From Oceanobacillus indicireducens (lineage in GTDB: Bacteria > Bacillota > Bacilli > Bacillales > Amphibacillaceae): 55,391 bases of DNA. The position numbers and the translations under genes are program-made. Each line of letters opens with the position of its first letter. Position 1 is the first letter of the stretch. A model generated the notes under the pieces. The model was given only the letters and a program-made list of their open reading frames with translations. It was not told the DNA's origin and did no database searches. Shown here in pieces: positions 50,137 to 55,391 of this stretch. The stretch is from positions 90,756-146,146 of the forward strand of contig NZ_BMOS01000007.1 in NCBI RefSeq assembly GCF_014647195.1. The letters are read 5' to 3'.

Positions 50137-51357
50137 CTACAACTTTTTACGTTGATTCAATAAATAGTGACGTATCTCTGTTATAAAATGAAGAGAGCCG
50201 GTAATAAAATATACGCTATCACTTTGTAAAGTACGTTCGAGAACTGCTTGATAGTCAGAATCTATTTGATCGACCGAGGTATTTCCTTGGAATTCATCAA
50301 GGTTCCATGCCCGCGGATGATCGAAGGAAGTAAGGGTGACATGATCAAATTGTTCTGTTAGTAAGTCCAGCATCTCTTCCGTTGCCTTATCACGAAACAT
50401 GGCAACAATCACATGTCTCTCCGCATCTGGGAATAATTCATTGGCAGTCTGAACAAAAGCCTTTATCCCGTCCGGATTATGAGCGGCGTCAAGGATAATC
50501 GTTGGGTTACTTTGAATCTGTTCAAACCGGCCAGGAAGCATCGTCTTTTCCATCTGGTGGATCCCTTTTTCTACATCCATTTCAAAGCCATTTCCCTTTA
50601 AAATAAGTACCGCTTGAATCGCAAGACTGACATTATCAAGCTGGTGTTCACCTTTCATTTGCAGATTAAGCTGGCTGCGATTAAAATCGATCCCAAGCCT
50701 ATAATAGGGAGCATGTTTATGCCGGGCCTCTTCTTTAATTACAGCAAAAGCTTCCTCACTCACATTACCAATGATAACCGGTATCGCCTTTTTAATAATT
50801 CCAGCCTTGTGCCAAGCAATTTCCTCCTCACTTCCCCCTAAATAATCCGTGTGGTCAAGAGCAATCGATGTAATAATCGACAGAATCGGCTGCAAGACGT
50901 TCGTTGTGTCGAATCGCCCACCCATTCCCGTCTCAATGAGAACAATTTCTCCATTTTCCGCAAAAAAAGAAAACGCCAGAGCAGTAAGTATTTCAAACTC
51001 TGTCGGTGCAAGATTCGCCTTATCCATTTCCCTAATATGCGGGAAAAGGCGATTCATCCATTCAAGTAATGCTTGTTCAGATAGTTGTTGATCGTTTAAA
51101 AAAATGTGGCCTCCTAAGCCCGTGAAGCTCGGTGATGTAAAAACCCCAACCTCATAGCCGTTTGCCATCAGGGCGGCTTTAATAAAATGCAATGTCGATC
51201 CTTTACCGTTCGTACCGGCAATGTGAATCGCTTTGAAATGTTTTTCTGGGTTATTTAAACGATTGAGCAATCCAGTAATCCGCTCAAGACCTGGTTTCAT
51301 CCCCAATTTTTTTCGTTCATTGAAAAACACTTCCACCTCTTGTATAGTAGAAAACAT
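50137..51357 (-). CDS. folC: Folylpolyglutamate synthase/dihydrofolate synthase
   Basis: A 406-residue Mur-ligase-family enzyme adding glutamate to (dihydro)folates. The P-loop is AGTNGKGSTLHFIKAAL, followed by GVFTSPSFTGLGGHIFLN, VLIETGMGGRFDTTNVL, SIALDHTDYLG, and LDAAHNPDGIKAF in the C-terminal domain. It would normally follow valS; here a plus-strand ATP-grasp gene lies between them. Confidence 0.96.
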   Translation of the reverse strand: MFSTIQEVEVFFNERKKLGMKPGLERITGLLNRLNNPEKHFKAIHIAGTNGKGSTLHFIKAALMANGYEVGVFTSPSFTGLGGHIFLNDQQLSEQALLEWMNRLFPHIREMDKANLAPTEFEILTALAFSFFAENGEIVLIETGMGGRFDTTNVLQPILSIITSIALDHTDYLGGSEEEIAWHKAGIIKKAIPVIIGNVSEEAFAVIKEEARHKHAPYYRLGIDFNRSQLNLQMKGEHQLDNVSLAIQAVLILKGNGFEMDVEKGIHQMEKTMLPGRFEQIQSNPTIILDAAHNPDGIKAFVQTANELFPDAERHVIVAMFRDKATEEMLDLLTEQFDHVTLTSFDHPRAWNLDEFQGNTSVDQIDSDYQAVLERTLQSDSVYFITGSLHFITEIRHYLLNQRKKL

Positions 51358-51416
51358 GATAACACCGCTTTCCTCGATTGATCGTAAGTTAATTATAGCA
51401 GAAAGGAAAATGAAAG

Positions 51417-52298
51417 TTGAAACGAACCGGATGGATCATCTATAACGGCAACTTGCCAGGAAATAAATTTCTTGATTTCGCGGAAATGATTCAAACAGCT
51501 GCAAGGACATTAAATAGTAAGGCTGAAATTATTAAAAATAATGATTTACTAAGTCTGCTTACAACCTCAAGCCTTGGTTTATTATCGGAAACCTCCCTCC
51601 CTGATTATGTAGTATTTACAGATAAGGATATTTATTTAGCGAAGCAATTGGAATACCTTGGTGTTCCTGTATTTAATCAGGCAAAAGCGATTGCTGTGAG
51701 TGATGATAAAATTGCAACGTATCAAAAACTTTCCAAATTACAGCTGCCAATTCCGAAAACAATTATCGCTCCAAAAATCTTCCACACAGGGAGTTTTGAC
51801 GAACGGATTATAGATAAGGCAATTAAGGAACTCGGATTTCCTCTCGTAATGAAAGAAGCATTCGGTTCCTTCGGTGAGCAAGTATATCTTGTTAAAAATA
51901 AACAGGAACTCGATAAAAAACTTCAGTTAATCGGCAATAAGCCATTTGTCTTCCAGGAATTTGTCCACACGAGTTATGGAGTGGATATTCGTTTGCAAGT
52001 TGTAGGTGACAAAGTCGTTGCTGGAATGAAAAGGAGGTCTGCAGACGATTTCCGGGCTAATATTACGGCGGGAGGCCGAATGGAAGCTTATACACCATCT
52101 CAAGAAGAAGAAGAACTAGCAGTGAAGGCGGCGAAAGCAATCGATGCTGATTTTGCCGGAGTTGATTTATTGAATGGTGATAGAAATCAGCCAATCGTAT
52201 GTGAAATAAACTCCAACGCACATATCCGGAATTTATATGAATGTACTGGCATCAATGCTGCAGATTACATGATGGAATATATTTTAAATAAATTATAA
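51417..52298 (+). CDS. RimK-like ATP-grasp ligase
   Basis: A 293-residue protein with a pre-ATP-grasp domain (about 1-95) and an ATP-grasp fold (about 100-290): YQKLSKLQLPIPKTIIAPK, ELGFPLVMKEAFGSFGEQVY, the nucleotide-binding VFQEFVHTSYGVDIRLQVVG, and the metal-binding FAGVDLLNGD and CEINSNAHIRN. Family members join an amino acid to a carboxylate (glutamate to ribosomal protein S6, or to a carrier protein, or mycosporine-type products); the substrate cannot be told. It starts with TTG at 51417, after GAAAGGAAAATGAAAG. It is alone on the plus strand, divergent from folC (59 bases apart) and convergent with valS. Confidence 0.85.
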   Translation: MKRTGWIIYNGNLPGNKFLDFAEMIQTAARTLNSKAEIIKNNDLLSLLTTSSLGLLSETSLPDYVVFTDKDIYLAKQLEYLGVPVFNQAKAIAVSDDKIATYQKLSKLQLPIPKTIIAPKIFHTGSFDERIIDKAIKELGFPLVMKEAFGSFGEQVYLVKNKQELDKKLQLIGNKPFVFQEFVHTSYGVDIRLQVVGDKVVAGMKRRSADDFRANITAGGRMEAYTPSQEEEELAVKAAKAIDADFAGVDLLNGDRNQPIVCEINSNAHIRNLYECTGINAADYMMEYILNKL

Positions 52299-52307
52299 AG
52301 GGGAACA

Positions 52308-52357
52308 AAAAAACAGCTGGGGTTCAATGAGTTGAGCCTCCAGCTGCTTCTTTTTTT
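52308..52357. terminator. Bidirectional terminator between the ATP-grasp gene and valS
   Basis: AAACAGCTGG and CCAGCTGCTTC pair across a 21-base loop and are flanked by A's and T's, so it can serve both convergent genes. Confidence 0.8.
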
Positions 52358-52358
52358 C

Positions 52359-55004
52359 CTAACCTTTTAATTCTTCCAGTCTTGCTTTTACTTTTGCCTG
52401 TTTTTCCAAGTAATCTCTTTCCTTCTGTCTTTCCGATTCAACTAGAGCTTCTGGAGCTTTACTCACAAAGCCTTCATTAGATAATTTCTTCTTAACTCTA
52501 TCTACTTCTTGAGTCCATTTTTCCAATTCCTTTTCCAGACGTTCCAATTCTTTATCAATATCGATTAGACCTTCCAGCGGCAGGAAAATCTCTGCTCCTG
52601 TCACAACGGCTGTCATTGCTTTATCTGGAACTTGTAGCTTAGCGGCAATTTCTAATTTTTCCGTATTACAGAAACGCTCCACATATGCTCGATTTCGCTC
52701 AAGTTCAGAGACAATTTGTTCGTTCTCCGCCTCAATTAGCATATTGATCTTCTTCGACATTGGTGTATCAACTTCAGCTCTGATATTACGAACTGACTTG
52801 ATGATGGCCATAAGACGAGACATTTCTTTAACAGCCAGTTCATCATGTAATTCCTGTTTCACTTGTGGCCAGCTGGCAATGGTAATGGATTCTCCAGCAT
52901 GTGGCAGTTGCTGCCAAATTTCTTCTGTAATAAACGGCATAAACGGGTGCAACAAACGCATCGTCTGGTCAAGCACATAAGCTAATACAGATTGCGTCGT
53001 TTTCTTCTTGGCGGCATCATCACTATAAAGTGGCAGTTTCGCCATTTCAATATACCAGTCACAGAACTCATCCCAAATAAAGTTATATAACTGACGACCC
53101 GCTTCCCCAAATTCATATTTATCCGTATTCTTCGTTACTTGATCAATCGTCTCGTTCAATCTTGTCAAGATCCATTTATCAGCAACTGAAAGATCTCCAG
53201 ACAAATCAATATCATCATAGTTGAAATCCTCTAAGTTCATTAAGACAAATCGGGAAGCGTTCCAGATTTTATTCGCGAAATTCCAAGTTGATTCAACCTT
53301 TTCCCAGTGGAATCGTAAATCCTGTCCAGGCGTTGAGCCAGTTAACAAGAAGTAACGAAGGGAGTCTGCCCCGTATTTATCGATAACATCCATCGGGTCA
53401 ACACCATTTCCAAGAGATTTACTCATTTTCCTTCCCTCTGCATCACGGATTAATCCATGAATGAGCACATCTTCAAATGGCTTTTCCCCTGTAAATTCCT
53501 TCGACTGGAAAATCATCCGCGCTACCCAGAAAAAGATGATGTCGTAGCCAGTTACGAGTGCTTTAGTCGGGAAGTAACGTTTGAAATCAGCCGCTTCCGT
53601 ATCCGGCCAGCCCATCGTAGAGAACGGCCAAAGGGCGGAGGAGAACCATGTATCAAGTACATCTTCATCCTGTTCCCAATTCTCATGGTCACGAGGGGCT
53701 TCTCTTCCTACATAGATTTCTCCTGTTTCTTTATGGTACCAGGCCGGTATCCGGTGGCCCCACCATAACTGTCGTGAAATTACCCAATCACGAATGTTTT
53801 CCATCCAGTGGAGGTACGTCCGTTCGAACCTTTCTGGGAAGAAATTGACTTTATCATCACTCTCTTGTAGCGCAACTGCAGCATCAGCAAGTGGCTTCAT
53901 TTTTACAAACCATTGGGTCGATAAGTACGGTTCCACAACTGCACCGCTTCGTTCCGAGTGGCCAACCTGGTGGACCCTTTCCTCAATCTTCAGGAGGGCA
54001 CCGATTTCCTCTAGATCTTTTACAATCTGTTCACGGCATTCAAACCGGTCCATCCCCTCATATTTACCAGCATTTTCGTTCATTGTACCGTCTTCATTCA
54101 TAACAAGAACTCTTTCCAAGTTATGACGATTACCAATCTCAAAGTCATTCGGATCATGGGCTGGTGTTATTTTTACCGCGCCAGAACCTAGTTCCATATC
54201 AACATAATCATCTGCAACGATTTCGATTTCTCTACCGACAAGTGGCAAAATTACCGTTTTCCCAATAAGATGTTGGTACCTTTCATCATCCGGATGGACA
54301 GCTACCGCCGTATCTCCAAGCATCGTTTCCGGACGTGTTGTAGCAATCTCGATAAACTCATCACTATCTTTGATGGGATATTTAAAGTGATAAAATTTCC
54401 CTTCGACCTCTTCATGAATTACTTCAATATCGGAAAGAGCTGTTTTTGTTTGCGGATCCCAGTTGATAATGTATTCGCCACGGTAAATGAGTCCTTTCTC
54501 ATAAAGCTTGACGAAAACCTCTTTAACCGCATCGGACAATCCTTCATCGAGCGTAAATCGTTCTCTCGAGTAATCAACACTTAAGCCGAGCTTTTCCCAT
54601 TGTGAACGAATGAAAGAAGCATACTCTTCCTTCCATTCCCAAGACTTCTCAAGGAACTTTTCCCGTCCAAGCTCATAACGGTTCGTTCCCATCTTTTTCA
54701 ATTCACCTTCAACTTTTGCCTGGGTTGCAATTCCTGCATGGTCCATCCCTGGAAGCCAGAGAACATCATATCCTTGCATTCGCTTCATGCGGATAATCGT
54801 GTCTTGCATTGTCGTATCCCAAGCGTGCCCTAGGTGGAGCCTGCCCGTTACGTTTGGCGGTGGAATAACGATAGAATAAGGTTCTTTCTTCGGATCATTC
54901 GGGGCTTCAAAGAATTTCCCCTCCAGCCAAAATTGATAACGACCTGCTTCTACTTCATTTGGATTATATTTTGATGGCAATGTTACTTTTTTATCCGACA
55001 TCAC
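52359..55004 (-). CDS. valS: Valyl-tRNA synthetase
   Basis: An 881-residue class I synthetase. HIGH is read as HLGH in [20 protein letters not shown] is in [17 protein letters not shown], the CP1 editing domain is at about 190-400 ([18 protein letters not shown]), and a C-terminal coiled coil (about 810-880, [20 protein letters not shown]) contacts tRNA-Val. A T-box leader controls it. Two bases before the terminator region mark the stop. Confidence 0.98.
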   Translation of the reverse strand: MMSDKKVTLPSKYNPNEVEAGRYQFWLEGKFFEAPNDPKKEPYSIVIPPPNVTGRLHLGHAWDTTMQDTIIRMKRMQGYDVLWLPGMDHAGIATQAKVEGELKKMGTNRYELGREKFLEKSWEWKEEYASFIRSQWEKLGLSVDYSRERFTLDEGLSDAVKEVFVKLYEKGLIYRGEYIINWDPQTKTALSDIEVIHEEVEGKFYHFKYPIKDSDEFIEIATTRPETMLGDTAVAVHPDDERYQHLIGKTVILPLVGREIEIVADDYVDMELGSGAVKITPAHDPNDFEIGNRHNLERVLVMNEDGTMNENAGKYEGMDRFECREQIVKDLEEIGALLKIEERVHQVGHSERSGAVVEPYLSTQWFVKMKPLADAAVALQESDDKVNFFPERFERTYLHWMENIRDWVISRQLWWGHRIPAWYHKETGEIYVGREAPRDHENWEQDEDVLDTWFSSALWPFSTMGWPDTEAADFKRYFPTKALVTGYDIIFFWVARMIFQSKEFTGEKPFEDVLIHGLIRDAEGRKMSKSLGNGVDPMDVIDKYGADSLRYFLLTGSTPGQDLRFHWEKVESTWNFANKIWNASRFVLMNLEDFNYDDIDLSGDLSVADKWILTRLNETIDQVTKNTDKYEFGEAGRQLYNFIWDEFCDWYIEMAKLPLYSDDAAKKKTTQSVLAYVLDQTMRLLHPFMPFITEEIWQQLPHAGESITIASWPQVKQELHDELAVKEMSRLMAIIKSVRNIRAEVDTPMSKKINMLIEAENEQIVSELERNRAYVERFCNTEKLEIAAKLQVPDKAMTAVVTGAEIFLPLEGLIDIDKELERLEKELEKWTQEVDRVKKKLSNEGFVSKAPEALVESERQKERDYLEKQAKVKARLEELKG

Positions 55005-55019
55005 CGATCACCCTCCTTT

Positions 55020-55299
55020 AGTTTTAACAATTAAAAAAACCCTTTCCATCCTTCAAAAAAGGACGAAAAGAGTTAACTTCCGTGGTACCACCTTTGTTTA
55101 CAAATAAATATTTGTACACTCATCGACAGATATCGGCGCATAGCCGGCGTGCCTCTACTGTAATTCGAAGCAGCTGCATCAAGGGCGACCTTCCAGCACA
55201 ACCTTCCTAGGAAATTCTCAGCAAATCATTTCCCTTCCTGTAGGCGTTCATCCTGTACTCTTCCCAATCATTTGCATCATTATATTTTAATTACCTTAT
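55020..55299 (-). promoter_or_regulatory. T-box leader of valS with a GTC (Val) specifier
   Basis: On the minus strand the T-box reads AAAGGTGGTACCACGG, and the terminator is at 55030-55075 (AACTCTTTTCGTCC pairing with GGATGGAAAGGGTT, then T's). In stem I, GGG pairs with CCC and CAG with CTG around the specifier loop: AAGAGTA on the 5' side, GAAGGTCG on the 3' side. GTC at 55187-55189 is a valine codon in the same place as GAC in the hisS leader. Uncharged tRNA-Val would allow read-through. Confidence 0.93.
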
Positions 55300-55328
55300 A
55301 TTGTATACACTTCACTTAAAAACGTCAA
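55300..55328 (-). promoter_or_regulatory. Sigma-A promoter of valS
   Basis: TTGACG (55328-55323) and TACAAT (55305-55300) with a 17-base spacer on the minus strand, just upstream of the T-box. Nothing is recognised from 55329 to the end of the window. Confidence 0.75.
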
Positions 55329-55391
55329 CTCTTTACTGGAACAAGTTTGTGTCAAGATTTTCTCGGTACCCTTTCCACTCCAGTATTTCTG

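Noticed and set aside
54270-54584. 104-codon plus-strand frame and its neighbours antisense to valS
   Set aside because: Shadows of the valS coding sequence with no start signals of their own.

Overview
The window is an ordinary stretch of the chromosome of a low-GC, endospore-forming member of the Bacillaceae. Gene content and order follow the rarA-aspS-hisS-relA-secDF-ruvAB-spo0B-mreB-folC-valS region of Bacillus subtilis. Details such as the absence of pheB, comC and maf, plus the repeat families seen here, suggest an Oceanobacillus/Virgibacillus-like genus; that assignment is inference, not a measured identity.

Layout. 0.1-2.1 kb: rarA and the prespore regulator rsfA, then a 6S RNA gene on the minus strand. 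2.4-5.8 kb: the hisS-aspS operon behind a T-box leader whose specifier reads GAC (Asp). 5.8-14.6 kb is the accessory part: a 43-codon gene, a LicR-type PTS-regulated activator, a probable RT-less group II intron relic with repeats, a five-gene PTS operon (GH4 phospho-glycosidase, IIB, IIC, ChbG-type deacetylase, IIA) for chitobiose/cellobiose-like disaccharides, a small membrane protein and a frameshifted phospholipase-A2-like pseudogene. 14.8-26.7 kb: amidase (yrvJ), dtd, relA, apt, recJ, a LapA-domain protein, secDF, comN, spoVB, yrzE. 27-32 kb: yajC, tgt, queA, a DUF2905 gene, ruvB, ruvA. 32-41.5 kb: yebC, coxA, nadE, safA, pheA, obg, spo0B, rpmA-prp-rplU and spoIVFA-spoIVFB. 41.7-45.7 kb: mreBCD-minCD. 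45.9-49.1 kb: radC, split by a complete 2.5-kb group II intron encoding an RT-HNH protein. 49.3-55.3 kb: spoIIB, folC, a RimK-like ATP-grasp gene, and valS behind a Val T-box.

Most of the window is housekeeping (translation, stringent response, recombination, secretion, cell shape) interleaved with sporulation genes. The most interesting material is mobile or RNA-based: (i) the group II intron placed exactly between HNHPSG and DPSPS of the RadC metal-binding motif, so that only splicing restores the protein; (ii) a family of about 155-bp palindrome-bearing repeats whose copies start after TTTAT and end in TTTCAC, as expected of non-autonomous IS200/IS605-type elements, one of them abutting the nadE ribosome-binding site; (iii) a second, degenerate group II intron relic between the PTS regulator and its operon. 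I found no clearly unprecedented multi-gene system, no CRISPR array, no tRNA or rRNA genes and no prophage.
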